Below, piece by piece: positions 15,790 to 25,991 of a DNA stretch of 64,000 nt. Within the stretch, counting starts at the first letter, position 1. Each line of letters begins with the position of its first letter. Position numbers and translations under genes: made by a program. Source of the stretch: an uncultured Eubacterium sp. (lineage in GTDB: Bacteria > Bacillota > Clostridia > Lachnospirales > Lachnospiraceae); the NCBI GenBank assembly GCA_945910225.1, contig CAMDYG010000004.1, forward strand, positions 1 to 64,000, read 5' to 3'. The notes below the pieces were generated by a model, which saw nothing but the letters and a program-made list of their open reading frames with translations, was not told the DNA's origin and ran no database searches.

Positions 15790-16557
15790 ATGGACATGTT
15801 AGACAGTGATTTAGAAGTAATGAAGAAAGCAGCCTTTAATAAGGCAGATATATGTAATAACCATCTTGGCAAATATTTTGTAAGGGCAGTTATGGCAGGA
15901 TTTTTTATTGTTGTTGCAACGATACTATCAAATGTTACGGCAGCAGTTTTATATCCGACATATCCACAGTTTGGAAAGCTGCTTGGCGCAATATTTTTCT
16001 CAATAGCAATAATTCTGGTGGTTTTCATTGGCGGAGAATTATTTACTGGAAATAATATGGTTATGGCAATGGGGGTATATACTAAGACCTGTAAGGTGTC
16101 TGATATGCTTAAGACATGGGTCGTAAGTTATATTGGTAATTTTGTTGGTTCATTTATACTTGGCGGACTGCTTGTGTTAAGCAATGCATCACATCAGCTT
16201 CTGGTTGATTATTATAATAGTTTTATATATACTAAATTATCAGCGACACCTATGGAGCTTTTTGTAAGAGGTGTTATGTGTAATTTCCTTGTGTGTCTTG
16301 CTGTATACACTGGAATGAAACTAAAAAGTGAAAGTGGTAAGATGATAATGATGTTCTGCATTATCACAGCATTTGTAATCGCAGGGTTTGAGCATTGCGT
16401 AGCCAATATGGGTACATTTACAATAGGATACCTGCTGCTTGGGAATATTGGAACAATGGCAGTAATAAAGAGCCAGATATTTGTAACACTTGGTAATATT
16501 GTTGGAGGCGCGGTACTTTTAACACTCCCATTAAAGTTAATGAGCGCAGAACACTAA
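15790..16557 (+). CDS. Formate/nitrite transporter family channel
   Basis: A FocA/NirC-type pentameric channel of 255 residues with six membrane segments. Family marks are GGELFTGNNMVMAMG (near residue 80), VSYIGNFVGS, and the later GFEHCVANM segment near residue 200. In anaerobes it usually moves formate or hydrosulfide or nitrite. The ribosome binding site is GAGGAA before ATG. It is followed 30 bases later by nfo. Closeness to metF could suggest one-carbon metabolism, but substrate specificity is not readable. Confidence 0.88.
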   Translation: MDMLDSDLEVMKKAAFNKADICNNHLGKYFVRAVMAGFFIVVATILSNVTAAVLYPTYPQFGKLLGAIFFSIAIILVVFIGGELFTGNNMVMAMGVYTKTCKVSDMLKTWVVSYIGNFVGSFILGGLLVLSNASHQLLVDYYNSFIYTKLSATPMELFVRGVMCNFLVCLAVYTGMKLKSESGKMIMMFCIITAFVIAGFEHCVANMGTFTIGYLLLGNIGTMAVIKSQIFVTLGNIVGGAVLLTLPLKLMSAEH

Positions 16558-16587
16558 TTAGAAGGTTAAGTATTGGAGGAATCGGAC

Positions 16588-17454
16588 ATGTCACATATAA
16601 AGCTTGGAAGCCATGTGGGTATGGCAGGTAAGGAGATGTTTCTTGCATCAGCTAAGGAAGCTGTTTCTTATGGTGCGAATGTATTTATGTTATATACAGG
16701 GGCGCCACAGAATACAAGAAGAAAAGAGATAAGTGAGCTTAATATTGAAGCTGGCTGGAAGTATGCTAAGGAACATGGAATTGAAGAGATTATTGTTCAT
16801 GCACCTTATATAATCAATCTTGCCAATACTGTTAAGCCAGAGACTTATGAGCTTGCAGTTGAATTTCTTGAAAAAGAGATTATTAGGACTGCTGCCATGG
16901 GAAGCCATATTATGGTGCTTCATCCGGGAAGTCATGTTAATGCAGGGGTTGAGGCAGGAATTGCACAGATTATCAATGGACTTAACACAGTACTTAATCA
17001 GAATGATGACGATGTGTATATCGCACTTGAGACAATGGCAGGCAAGGGAAGCGAAATAGGCAGAACATTTGAAGAAATAAAAGCAATATATGATGGCGTT
17101 GACAAGAAAGACAGATTGAGAGTGTGCTTTGATACGTGTCATGTTAATGATGCAGGTTACGATTTAGTAAATCATTATGACGAAGTATTTGCAGAATTTG
17201 ACAGAGTAATTGGTCTTGACCAGATTGCGGTATTTCATATTAATGACAGCATGAATCCGCTTGGAGCACATAAGGACAGACATGCCAACATTGATAAGGG
17301 AAATATTGGGTATGAGACTCTTCACAGACTTGTCCATGATGAAAGATTCTTGAATGTTCCTAAGATTCTTGAGACTCCATGGGTAGCGGTTGAAGGAACT
17401 GATAAGAAAGAGCCTCCTTATAAGGAAGAGATTGCGTGGCTGCTTAAAGATTAA
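16588..17454 (+). CDS. nfo: Endonuclease IV (AP endonuclease)
   Basis: The TIM-barrel AP endonuclease motifs are present: LGSHVGMAG at the start, [25 protein letters not shown] (zinc His), [25 protein letters not shown] and [22 protein letters not shown]. It nicks DNA 5' to abasic sites in base excision repair using three zinc ions. At 288 residues it is of normal length. ATG 16588 has GGAGG 8 bases upstream; the in-frame TTG five codons earlier overlaps that site. A terminator follows. Confidence 0.95.
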   Translation: MSHIKLGSHVGMAGKEMFLASAKEAVSYGANVFMLYTGAPQNTRRKEISELNIEAGWKYAKEHGIEEIIVHAPYIINLANTVKPETYELAVEFLEKEIIRTAAMGSHIMVLHPGSHVNAGVEAGIAQIINGLNTVLNQNDDDVYIALETMAGKGSEIGRTFEEIKAIYDGVDKKDRLRVCFDTCHVNDAGYDLVNHYDEVFAEFDRVIGLDQIAVFHINDSMNPLGAHKDRHANIDKGNIGYETLHRLVHDERFLNVPKILETPWVAVEGTDKKEPPYKEEIAWLLKD

Positions 17455-17460
17455 TAAATG

Positions 17461-17497
17461 GTGTCAGACTGATTTGTGAGGTCTGGCACTTTTTTTA
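17461..17497 (+). terminator. Rho-independent terminator
   Basis: The 9-base-pair stem GTGTCAGAC / GTCTGGCAC is followed by eight T residues. It closes nfo. Confidence 0.9.
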
Positions 17498-17550
17498 TTG
17501 CTTGTGTTCTGCTAGAATGTAGAAAGATAAGTTGTGAAAGGCGGGATAGT

Positions 17551-18111
17551 ATGTCAATACCAGCAAATGAAGCAAAATTAAGATTAATAGAGGGAAATAA
17601 AAGATTTATTAATGCATCAAACAATCCGGGAGATATTTCCCTAAAGAAAAGGATTGAAACATTAAAAAACGGGCAGCACCCATATGCAATTGTATTGTGT
17701 TGTTCAGATTCAAGACAGATACCAGAAGCAATATTTTCAGCAGGAATAGGAGAGCTTTTTGTTATCCGTGTGGCAGGAAATGTTATCGATTCACATCAGC
17801 TTGGCAGCATTGAATATGCTGCAGACCATCTTGACTGTAAGCTGGTTGTTGTGCTTGGACATAACCATTGTGGTGCAGTTGAGGCGGCAATAAAGCATGA
17901 CCCTGACGGACATATCAAGTATATAACTGACGACATAAGGGAAGCTATTAAGGAAGAGAAAGACGAGTATATTGCAACATGTCTTAATGTAAAGCATAGT
18001 GTTAAGGTGATAGAGGAAAATACAGATATGAAGCTGCTTGAGGAGAAAGGACTTGAAGTTATCGGTGCTGTGTACCATCTTGAGGACGGACATGTGGAGT
18101 TTTTTGATTAG
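17551..18111 (+). CDS. Beta-class carbonic anhydrase
   Basis: Zinc ligands of the beta class are visible: CCSDSR (Cys, Asp-Arg pair), and later GHNHCGAVEA (His, Cys). Interconverts CO2 and bicarbonate. The 186-residue length is typical of the bacterial family. ATG 17551 is preceded by AAGGCGG; longer in-frame starts run into the terminator. It precedes the MBL hydrolase by 40 bases on the same strand. Confidence 0.92.
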   Translation: MSIPANEAKLRLIEGNKRFINASNNPGDISLKKRIETLKNGQHPYAIVLCCSDSRQIPEAIFSAGIGELFVIRVAGNVIDSHQLGSIEYAADHLDCKLVVVLGHNHCGAVEAAIKHDPDGHIKYITDDIREAIKEEKDEYIATCLNVKHSVKVIEENTDMKLLEEKGLEVIGAVYHLEDGHVEFFD

Positions 18112-18151
18112 AGAAAAGATCGGGATTGATGAAATATTCTTGGAGTAAAGA

Positions 18152-18775
18152 ATGGATAAATGTAACATTGTCAGACTGGATAATTTAATATCGTATATAT
18201 CACCGACTGAGAATCCTTTATCAGCCAATGTGGTAATGATACAGGGAAAAGAAGCTTTGTGGCTGTATGATGCCGGCAATCACCCTGATATTCCACAGAT
18301 AATAAAAAACTTCCGTGATGGAAGAAATGTTAATGTTATATTGTCGCATTTTCACGAAGACCATATAGGCAGGCTGTCAGATATAGCCTGCAATGAAATA
18401 TATCAAGGAAAGTACACTTATAGACACACAGGAAGAGGTGTGATTGTAGAGCAGGATATGTATATTGCTGATGGGGACGTGTCACTTCATATATTTCCAC
18501 TGCCATCAAGTCATGCAAAAGGATGTGTTGCAGTAGAAGTTAATGATGAATGGTGTTTTCTGGGAGATGCATTATATTCAATGCAGAAATGCGGACATAA
18601 CATGTACAATACGGGTATATTAAGAGAAGAAATAAATGTATTGCAAAACATTAAGGCAGAGAAATTTATGCTGAGTCACAGGACACCTTTTGAAAAGCCA
18701 AAGGGGATTATTATGAGGTGGCTTGGTGAGATATATGAAAGAAGAATTAAGGGAGAGGTGTATATTGAGGTCTAA
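18152..18775 (+). CDS. MBL-fold metal-dependent hydrolase
   Basis: The metallo-beta-lactamase signature HFHEDHIG is near residue 70, followed by SSHAKGC (third His, near residue 117) and FLGDALY (bridging Asp, near 132), with a C-terminal SHR. The length of 207 residues fits a single-domain hydrolase. Substrate unknown; nothing suggests antibiotic resistance. Its stop overlaps the next gene by 11 bases. Confidence 0.85.
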   Translation: MDKCNIVRLDNLISYISPTENPLSANVVMIQGKEALWLYDAGNHPDIPQIIKNFRDGRNVNVILSHFHEDHIGRLSDIACNEIYQGKYTYRHTGRGVIVEQDMYIADGDVSLHIFPLPSSHAKGCVAVEVNDEWCFLGDALYSMQKCGHNMYNTGILREEINVLQNIKAEKFMLSHRTPFEKPKGIIMRWLGEIYERRIKGEVYIEV

Positions 18776-19844
18776 ATATCATTTTATTATAATCGGTTCA
18801 GGCTGGAGAGCTTTATATTATGTGCGTGTAGCAAAGGCTCTGCCGGAAATATTCTGCCTTGATGCGATGTATTGCAGGACGCAGGAGAAGGCGGACATGA
18901 TTGCCAGTAAGTATCAGATACATACAACAACATCTATAGAAGAATGTGTGGCATATAAACCAGATTTTGCAGTAGTCGCAGTCAAAAAGGACGCCATATG
19001 TGATGTTTCAATTGAATGGCTTGATCGTGGAATAACGGTTTTGTCAGAGACTCCGGCAGCACTTGATACACATTCGCTTAATAAACTGTATTCTTATTAC
19101 AAATGTGGTAAAAAACAGGTGGTTGCTGAACAGTACAGGGAGTATCCTGGTATTAAAGCTGCATTAAAGCTTATAAATGAAGGAATTATTGGAGATGTAA
19201 GCTGTGCAAATGTGTCACTGGCGCATGAATATCATGGAATAAGTCTTATAAGAGCATTTCTTGGAGTTAATCCGGGAGAGAAGTATACAGTTTCAGCCAA
19301 GACATACGAATTCCCGACAACGCAGACTCTTACAAGATATGATAAGTTCACTGATGGCAGGATTGCAGGAAAGAAAAGATGCGTTGCCACATTTGAATTC
19401 GAAAGCGGGAAAGTGGCATGGTATGATTTTGATTCGGAGCAGTACAGGTCACCAATCAGAAAGAATACGCTTAAAGTTCAGGGTGTAAGAGGCGAACTTA
19501 TTGATGAATGTGTATATTATCTTGATGAGAATAATGAAGGTCAGACTGGCAGAATCATAACGGATTCCCATGTGATTAATACAGGAAACTCTAATCCTAA
19601 TTTTGAGAAGATTCATGAAATTAAGAAAATTTCATTTAATAATAAGATTATATATGAGCCAGAATTTGGATTGTGTGGTCTGTCAGAAGATGAAACAGCA
19701 ATCGCAGTAATGATGAAGAAAACGGCAGAGTATAGTAGAGGAAATGCGCCTGCACCATATAGTATGGAAGATGCACTTGCAGATTCGTATGCTGCCATCC
19801 TGCTGAAGAGAGCCGTTGAAACTGGAGAATTGGTGCGTAGTTAA
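18765..19844 (+). CDS. Gfo/Idh/MocA-family oxidoreductase
   Basis: An N-terminal Rossmann segment, FIIIGSGWRALYYVRVAKAL, is followed by SETPAAL near residue 88 and the EQYREYPG catalytic-region segment near 118. I start at TTG 18765, which lies 6 bases after GGGAGAGG and inside the end of the MBL gene; there is no ATG nearby in frame that keeps this spacing. It is probably an NAD(P)-dependent sugar or polyol dehydrogenase. The next gene is a second member of the same family, and the two may act on related substrates. Confidence 0.8.
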   Translation: MRSKYHFIIIGSGWRALYYVRVAKALPEIFCLDAMYCRTQEKADMIASKYQIHTTTSIEECVAYKPDFAVVAVKKDAICDVSIEWLDRGITVLSETPAALDTHSLNKLYSYYKCGKKQVVAEQYREYPGIKAALKLINEGIIGDVSCANVSLAHEYHGISLIRAFLGVNPGEKYTVSAKTYEFPTTQTLTRYDKFTDGRIAGKKRCVATFEFESGKVAWYDFDSEQYRSPIRKNTLKVQGVRGELIDECVYYLDENNEGQTGRIITDSHVINTGNSNPNFEKIHEIKKISFNNKIIYEPEFGLCGLSEDETAIAVMMKKTAEYSRGNAPAPYSMEDALADSYAAILLKRAVETGELVRS

Positions 19845-19932
19845 TTGTAATATATGGAAGACAGGGATATGTAATTAGCAGTGGTTAATATTAATGCATA
19901 TTGTCAGTATATAATGAAGCGAGGTACAAAGT

Positions 19933-21075
19933 ATGCGGAAGGATTTATTGAATGTCGCACTTATAGGTGTTGGAAATGTTGGAAAGAAATATGCCAGAAT
20001 GATAACTGCGGGAGAAGTTCCTCACATGAAATTATCAGCTGTAGTTATCAGAAGAGATGAGCTTATAGAGTGGGGCAGGTCGCTTGCTAATACTGATGGA
20101 GAGTGTGTAAGGATCTTCAGAAGTGCAGATGAATTATTTGAGACAGGAGATTCCTGTTATGATGCAGTTATTATAGCAACTCCTCATAAAACTCATAAAG
20201 AACTGGCTTTAAAAGCATTTGCAAAAGGAAAAGCAGTGTTATGTGATAAGCCGGCTGCGGCAGATATTGGCGAAGCGCTTGCAATGCAGAAAGCTGCAAG
20301 TGAAAGTGGCAAGATATATGGAATGATATTTCATCAGAGACTTTACCCTAAATATATAAGGATTAAGCAGATGATTTACAGTGGTGAATTAGGGGACATA
20401 AAGCGGGTATGCCTTATTAATTCAAGATATTTAAGAACTTCATGCTATCACAAGTCCGGTTCATGGAGAAGCAGCTTCGCAGGTGAAGGTGGTGGCGCAC
20501 TAATTAATCAGGGACAGCATATTCTTGATATGTATCAGTATCTGTTTGGTATGCCGCAGAAGCTTTTTGCTTCAATTCCTTTTGGAAAATACAATGATTT
20601 TATAGTAGATGATGAGGCTACTATCATTATGGAATACGACAACGGAATGACAGGCACATTTATATTATCTACGGGTGAAGCGTGTCATGAGGAAAGGCTT
20701 GAGATCATAGGAACAAAGGCAAGAATTCTTCTGGAAGACGATACACTCACCATTACAAGACACAGAGATGTATGTGAGTATATCAAGAATGAAGAAGTCA
20801 ACTCAAGGCAGAATATGACATTTGCAGAGGAAACTATACAGTTCGAGAAGGCATCTGAGCCATATGCACAGTTATTTGAAAACTTTGCAAATGCGGTGCT
20901 TAAAGGTGATGAGTCTTATCTGACAGTTAAGGGCAGTGAGGGAATCAATTCGCTTATGTTGTGCGCAGGTGCTTATTATTCAGCATGCAAAGGCATAAAA
21001 GTGGAACTTCCGCTTGATCCCTCAGACTATAAAGAACTTATGGATGAATTGATTAAGAAAGAAGAGGGAGAATAG
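19933..21075 (+). CDS. Gfo/Idh/MocA-family oxidoreductase
   Basis: Rossmann motif VALIGVGNVGKKYARM at the start, then CDKPAA near residue 100 (the EKP motif with D for E) and HQRLYPKYIRIKQ with the family's lysine-rich turn near 135; GGALINQGQHILDM carries the expected catalytic His. 380 residues, normal for the family. GCGAGG precedes ATG. About 30 per cent of residues seem shared in layout with the preceding oxidoreductase, but the two are clearly not a recent duplication. Confidence 0.85.
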   Translation: MRKDLLNVALIGVGNVGKKYARMITAGEVPHMKLSAVVIRRDELIEWGRSLANTDGECVRIFRSADELFETGDSCYDAVIIATPHKTHKELALKAFAKGKAVLCDKPAAADIGEALAMQKAASESGKIYGMIFHQRLYPKYIRIKQMIYSGELGDIKRVCLINSRYLRTSCYHKSGSWRSSFAGEGGGALINQGQHILDMYQYLFGMPQKLFASIPFGKYNDFIVDDEATIIMEYDNGMTGTFILSTGEACHEERLEIIGTKARILLEDDTLTITRHRDVCEYIKNEEVNSRQNMTFAEETIQFEKASEPYAQLFENFANAVLKGDESYLTVKGSEGINSLMLCAGAYYSACKGIKVELPLDPSDYKELMDELIKKEEGE

Positions 21076-21109
21076 GCTTTAAATCTGACCATATAAATTT
21101 AACTCAAAA

Positions 21110-21128
21110 TGACAATGTACACATGTCA
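21110..21128. promoter_or_regulatory. Imperfect palindrome upstream of ECF S component
   Basis: TGACAATGTACACATGTCA is a 19-base imperfect palindrome with TGACA/TGTCA arms and a TGTACA centre, 57 bases before the ATG. It could be an operator; no riboswitch fold is obvious in the leader. Confidence 0.4.
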
Positions 21129-21184
21129 CTTTATCTGTTATTCTTATGTGCAACAAAGGTATGTTGATATGGGAGGCAGATAAA

Positions 21185-21754
21185 ATGGAAGCACAACAGA
21201 CACAGTCAGTACAGAATGATATTAAGAAAGAAGGATTTCATATAACTGTAACACAGATGTGCATAACAGCAGTATTCATGGCTCTTACATGTGTTGCAAC
21301 AATGGTGGTACAGATTCCTATTCCTTTGGGATATGCACATTTGGGAGATAGTGTAATACTTATATGTGCATTTTTCTTTGGACCAGTTGTGGGAGCGCTC
21401 GCAGGAGGAATCGGTTCTGCAATGGCAGATATATTGACTGGATTTGCAGTATGGGCAGTTCCAACACTCTTAATAAAGACAATCATGCCAATAATAGCAT
21501 GTGCCATATTTGGCAATATGAAGAGTAAGCTTGGCAGATGCAAGGTTATTTCAGTAAAAGGAATTGTTGGTGCAGTTGTCACATTACTTTTCATGACATT
21601 AGGATATGTTGTATTTGGTGCGATAATAGCAGGCAGCTTTGCCGCAGGATTAGCTTCAGCACCTGGACTTCTTCTTAAGTCAGTAGTTAATATGGTTGTA
21701 TTTCTTTTTGTTGCAACAGGAATGTCAAAGATTCTTGGCAGAAATAATAATTGA
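21185..21754 (+). CDS. ECF transporter S component
   Basis: A 189-residue membrane protein with about six hydrophobic segments and the S-component pattern (MCITAVFMALTCVATMV, then GYAHLGDSVILICAFFFGP and GGIGSAMADILTG). S components bind a vitamin or similar micronutrient and share an energising module encoded elsewhere. The HLGDSVIL segment is common to riboflavin/pantothenate-type S proteins but does not fix the ligand. GGGAGG precedes ATG 21185. A terminator follows. Confidence 0.85.
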   Translation: MEAQQTQSVQNDIKKEGFHITVTQMCITAVFMALTCVATMVVQIPIPLGYAHLGDSVILICAFFFGPVVGALAGGIGSAMADILTGFAVWAVPTLLIKTIMPIIACAIFGNMKSKLGRCKVISVKGIVGAVVTLLFMTLGYVVFGAIIAGSFAAGLASAPGLLLKSVVNMVVFLFVATGMSKILGRNNN

Positions 21755-21787
21755 TTACAAGTATATGGGATAGATATATAGTCTATA

Positions 21788-21816
21788 GGGTGATGCTTTC
21801 GGGCATCACCCTTTTT
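21788..21816 (+). terminator. Rho-independent terminator
   Basis: The perfect 9-base-pair stem GGGTGATGC / GCATCACCC with a stable TTTCGG loop is followed by five T residues. Confidence 0.95.
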
Positions 21817-21827
21817 CATGGTTGTAA

Positions 21828-22943
21828 TTACCTATGGTGGCAGAGCTGCTTGTCAGCGTACATTGCTGAGTCCGCATTTTTAACGATTTCAATAATATCG
21901 CTTCCTTTACCGGATGCGACACCGACAGCGCTTGATATCTCTATCGAGATATCAGAACTACATTTTACAAGCTCATCTTTAACAGCAGATATTATGCGGT
22001 CTGCTTCGCTGTCATGTGGATTGTCAATTATCATCACGAATTCATCACCGCCAAATCTGTAAATACGGCGTCTTTCATCTGAATGGGCATATAACACGGA
22101 AGCAAGGGATGAAATTGCTTTGTCACCAAATCCATGACCATATGTATCGTTAATGTTCTTAAGATTATTAAGATCCCAGAAAATAACAGTAATATTATCG
22201 ACATTAGGATAATACATTGAAACCATTTCATTATATTTATTCTTATTGAAAAGCTTTGTTAAAGAATCAGTTTCTTTAAGGTATGTAAGCTGTGCAATTC
22301 TTGCAGCATCATGCTGGCTGCTTGTAACAATATACTGCATCATAAATGTAAATACGAATAGAATAATGCTGCGTGGGATACCAGCAAATACAAGTATTAT
22401 AAATATTGGATTCTCATTGTATGTATAGCTTCCACCACTGGCTATAAGGTCGAGATACCAGTTACGCTGATGAGTCCCGGCAATAAGAAGGTTAATATCC
22501 ATTATTCCATAATAATAATTAAGAATGGAACTAACAATCATAGTTATCGAACTCAATATATATGTATACCATAATACGGAGCGCTTTCTGTAATGCCCTG
22601 CAAAAAGAAGAGGAAGTACATACAGAAGTAAGGCGTGATATGATAAAAATGTTACGATAGTTCCAGTTATTATACATATCTGTGTCATTGCAATGTATTT
22701 GTATGCAGGTTTAGATAAATCTCCCTTTATCATAATAATGATTATGGGAATAAATAATACAATAGAAGTTCCAATTACTGCAGATAATATTCGGTTGTCC
22801 AGTTCAAAAAATCCAATTATATTAAGCAGCCATATCAGTAGTTCTACGCCAATGAAAAGCAGTATTCCATAAAGAGTGTATTTATTAGAGGTAATTTCCT
22901 TATAGGCAAGTTCTTTCTCATATTGGGAATTAAAATTATCCAT
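21828..22943 (-). CDS. Membrane-bound diguanylate cyclase (GGDEF)
   Basis: About six membrane segments in residues 25-205 are followed by a GGDEF domain at 215-370. The active site is intact (YRFGGDEFVMI near residue 294), as are the upstream DLNNLKNINDTYGH metal/GTP segment and the later KNADSAMYADK helix. It makes cyclic di-GMP in response to an unknown membrane signal. No RxxD inhibitory site is obvious before the GGDEF motif. AAAGGA precedes the start. Confidence 0.9.
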   Translation of the reverse strand: MDNFNSQYEKELAYKEITSNKYTLYGILLFIGVELLIWLLNIIGFFELDNRILSAVIGTSIVLFIPIIIIMIKGDLSKPAYKYIAMTQICIITGTIVTFLSYHALLLYVLPLLFAGHYRKRSVLWYTYILSSITMIVSSILNYYYGIMDINLLIAGTHQRNWYLDLIASGGSYTYNENPIFIILVFAGIPRSIILFVFTFMMQYIVTSSQHDAARIAQLTYLKETDSLTKLFNKNKYNEMVSMYYPNVDNITVIFWDLNNLKNINDTYGHGFGDKAISSLASVLYAHSDERRRIYRFGGDEFVMIIDNPHDSEADRIISAVKDELVKCSSDISIEISSAVGVASGKGSDIIEIVKNADSAMYADKQLCHHR

Positions 22944-23001
22944 ATCAAAATCCTTTTTATAATAATTTGCTAATTATATGAAGATACGCTTACCTTATAT
23001 G

Positions 23002-24402
23002 TTAACACTTAGTCATATCATTTTCCAGCTTTTTTAATTCTTTTAATTCCCTTATTGTAAAGTATCCGCATACAATAGCAGCAGCGGCATCAGCAATAGG
23101 ACCGGCATACATTACACCATCAATTCCCATGAATATAGGAAATATAATAATCAGAGGCAGAAGGAAGAGAATCTGCCTTGTAAGTGACATAAATACACCA
23201 AGCTGTGATTTGCCGATTGAATTAAAGAAATTCGAGGTCACAGGCTGGATTCCATTAACAATCGTCAGGAACATGTATATCCTGAAATATCTTTCAGAAA
23301 ACTTAAAGTACAGGTCACTTCCGTTACCAAATATGCTGATAATCTGTCTTGGGAATATCTGGAAGCATGCAAATGCGATTAAAGACAGGGCAGAAGCTGC
23401 ACCAAGTGCAAGAAGATAAGTTTTTCTTACACGGGCGTACTTCTTTGCACCATAGTTAAAACCTATAACCGGCTGTGTTCCCTGAGATATTCCAATAACA
23501 AATGACATGAAAATCATATTAACTTTAGTTATAATTCCGGCGCAGGCAAGAGGAATGTCACCACCATATACAGACTGTGCACCATAGTGTGACAGGGTAT
23601 TGTTCATAACGATCTGTACAACAGTCATTGCAATCTGGTTAAAGCATGCACTTGCTCCAAGAATAAATATTTTCTTGCAGTGGCTAAATGATACAACAAA
23701 GCTTTCTCTGCCAAGTTTTATTGTCTTAAAATGAAACATATAGCGCAGGCTGATTAAAAAAGAAATTATCTGTCCAGTAATTGTTGCAAGAGCTGCGCCT
23801 GTCATTCCCATGTTGAAAACAAAGATAAACAATGGGTCAAGAATAGTGTTAACAATAGCACCGACAAGCATTGAAGTCATTGAATATCGTGGACTTCCAT
23901 CTGCAAGAATAAGTTTGCTCATACCGGTGTTGGCAATCAGGAAAGGGAAGCCAAATGCAGTGATTCTTGTATATGCCTTTGCATATGGAAGTACATCTTT
24001 AGTTGCACCAAAGAATTTAAGCATTGGTGTTAAGAATATAGTAGTTACAAGAAACAGGAATATTCCGAATACTGCCATAAGTACAATACCATTGCCGGCA
24101 TATTTTTCAGATTCGTGTTTTTCACCGGCACCAAGATGCAGAGAGAAATTAGTCGCACTTCCGATACCAAGAAGAAGCGAGATGGCTGTACATGTTGTTG
24201 ACAGCGGAAAAGCGATGTTAGTAGCAGCATTTCCAAGCATGCCGATTCCCTGGCCGATAAATATCTGGTCGACAATATTATAAAGTGCAGTTACAAGCAT
24301 TGAGATTATGCATGGAATTGCAAATCCGACAAGCAGAGAAGATTCTTTCTTATATCCAAGCGGATTATCTTTTGTATTCATAGTCGCTGACTGATTATTC
24401 AT
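23002..24402 (-). CDS. MATE-family efflux transporter
   Basis: A 466-residue protein with 12 predicted membrane segments in two similar halves; typical motifs include LYNIVDQIFIGQGIG near residue 43 and ATNIAFPLSTT. The half-repeat marks QGTQPVIGFNYGA lie near residue 285. Such pumps export cationic drugs or metabolites using Na+ or H+. GAGG lies before the start. It is divergent from metY and about 38 per cent of the window's transporters are of this or related type, so its substrate cannot be guessed. Confidence 0.9.
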   Translation of the reverse strand: MNNQSATMNTKDNPLGYKKESSLLVGFAIPCIISMLVTALYNIVDQIFIGQGIGMLGNAATNIAFPLSTTCTAISLLLGIGSATNFSLHLGAGEKHESEKYAGNGIVLMAVFGIFLFLVTTIFLTPMLKFFGATKDVLPYAKAYTRITAFGFPFLIANTGMSKLILADGSPRYSMTSMLVGAIVNTILDPLFIFVFNMGMTGAALATITGQIISFLISLRYMFHFKTIKLGRESFVVSFSHCKKIFILGASACFNQIAMTVVQIVMNNTLSHYGAQSVYGGDIPLACAGIITKVNMIFMSFVIGISQGTQPVIGFNYGAKKYARVRKTYLLALGAASALSLIAFACFQIFPRQIISIFGNGSDLYFKFSERYFRIYMFLTIVNGIQPVTSNFFNSIGKSQLGVFMSLTRQILFLLPLIIIFPIFMGIDGVMYAGPIADAAAAIVCGYFTIRELKELKKLENDMTKC

Positions 24403-24569
24403 AATAAAACCTCTTATTTTTATATAACATTATTCTAAGAATGATGTATTTGATATCATAACATATTATGTTAACAAATGTGTAGGGGGATTTTTAAAAT
24501 GTGCTGTTATATGTTTTGTAATTGTGGTATAATTCATGTTGATGTAAACATATAAAGCCGGAGGGAAAT

Positions 24570-25853
24570 ATGGATAATTATACTATTAACACAAAATGTG
24601 TACAGGCGGGATATACACCTGGAAATGGGGAGCCAAGACAGATACCTATAATCCAGTCTACTACATTTAAGTATGACACAAGCGAAGATATGGGAAAACT
24701 TTTTGACCTTGAAGCAAGTGGATATTTCTACACAAGACTTCAGAATCCAACTAATGATTATGTGGCAGCCAAGATTGCAGCCCTTGAGGGAGGAAGCGCA
24801 GCAATGCTTACTTCATCAGGACAGGCAGCTAATTTCTTCGCATTATTCAACATTTGCGAAGCTGGAAGCCATATAGTAGCATCATCTTCTATATATGGAG
24901 GAACATTTAACCTTATTGATGTTACTTTGAAGAAGATGGGAATTGATGCAACATTTGTTGACCCTGACTGCACAGAGGAAGAACTTAATGCAGCGTTTAA
25001 GGACAACACAAGAGCGGTATTTGGTGAGACAATTGCCAATCCTGCACTTACAGTATTAGATATTGAGAAGTTTGCAAATGCAGCGCACGCGCATGGTGTA
25101 CCTCTTATTGTCGATAATACATTCCCAACACCAGTTAATTGCAGACCATTTGAATGGGGAGCAGATATTGTCACACATTCAACAACTAAATATATGGATG
25201 GACATGGAGCAGCAGTCGGCGGAGCTATAGTAGACAGCGGAAAGTTTGACTGGATGGCACATGCAGACAAGTTCCCAGGACTCTGCACACCTGATAAATC
25301 ATATCATGGAATTACATATGCCGAGAAATTCGGTAAGGAAGGCGCATTTATAACAAAATGTACTTCACAGCTTATGAGAGATTTGGGCTGTATCCAGTCT
25401 CCACAGAATGCATTTATCTTAAATCTTGGTCTTGAATCACTTCATGTGCGTATGCCGAGACATGTGGAAAATGGACAGGCAGTTGCAGAATTTCTTGAGA
25501 AGCAGGATAAGGTTGAATTCGTCAATTATCCGGGACTTCCTTCTAACAAGTATTATGAGACTGCTAAGAAGTACATGCCTGATGGCGGCTGCGGAGTAGT
25601 TTCATTCGAGTTAAAGGGAGGAAGAGAGGCTGCTGAGAAGTTCATGAAGAACTTAAAGCTTGCAGCTATTGAAACACATGTAGCAGATGCGAGAACATGC
25701 TGCCTTAACCCTGCAACATCAACACACAGACAGATGAATGATGAGCAGCTTGCTGCAGCGGGAATTCCAGCAGGACTTATCCGTATCTCATGTGGTCTTG
25801 AAGATAAGAAGGATCTGATTGCGGATATTGCACAGGCTTTGGAAGCTATCTGA
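24570..25853 (+). CDS. metY: O-acetylhomoserine aminocarboxypropyltransferase (sulfhydrylase)
   Basis: A PLP enzyme of the Cys/Met metabolism family making homocysteine from O-acetylhomoserine and sulfide. Seen are YFYTRLQNPTNDYVAAKIA, the SSGQAANFF pocket, and the PLP lysine in THSTTKYMDGHG near residue 208. The length of 427 residues fits MetY rather than MetB/MetC (about 380). GGAGGG precedes ATG. A TATAAT at 24530-24535 is the likely -10. No S-box riboswitch is seen in the 165-base leader. Confidence 0.93.
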   Translation: MDNYTINTKCVQAGYTPGNGEPRQIPIIQSTTFKYDTSEDMGKLFDLEASGYFYTRLQNPTNDYVAAKIAALEGGSAAMLTSSGQAANFFALFNICEAGSHIVASSSIYGGTFNLIDVTLKKMGIDATFVDPDCTEEELNAAFKDNTRAVFGETIANPALTVLDIEKFANAAHAHGVPLIVDNTFPTPVNCRPFEWGADIVTHSTTKYMDGHGAAVGGAIVDSGKFDWMAHADKFPGLCTPDKSYHGITYAEKFGKEGAFITKCTSQLMRDLGCIQSPQNAFILNLGLESLHVRMPRHVENGQAVAEFLEKQDKVEFVNYPGLPSNKYYETAKKYMPDGGCGVVSFELKGGREAAEKFMKNLKLAAIETHVADARTCCLNPATSTHRQMNDEQLAAAGIPAGLIRISCGLEDKKDLIADIAQALEAI

Positions 25854-25932
25854 TTCTAATACAGAATTTAAGCTGTCTGATTTTAAGCTGAAGTTACCGA
25901 TAAATCTGGATAATAAAGAAATAAATATGAAT

Positions 25933-25990
25933 AAAGTCGTTAAAATGATGATATTTTTATAGATAAAATCCATCATTTTAACGACTTTTT
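25933..25990 (+). terminator. Strong terminator hairpin
   Basis: A perfect 18-base-pair stem (25933-25950 against 25971-25988) with a 20-base loop is followed by T residues that also belong to the stem end. It separates metY from the HipBST-like module. Confidence 0.85.
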
Positions 25991-25991
25991 G

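Noticed and set aside
24403-24569. S-box (SAM) riboswitch before metY, also sought before metF
   Set aside because: The leaders lack the conserved S-box stems and a terminator/antiterminator pair.
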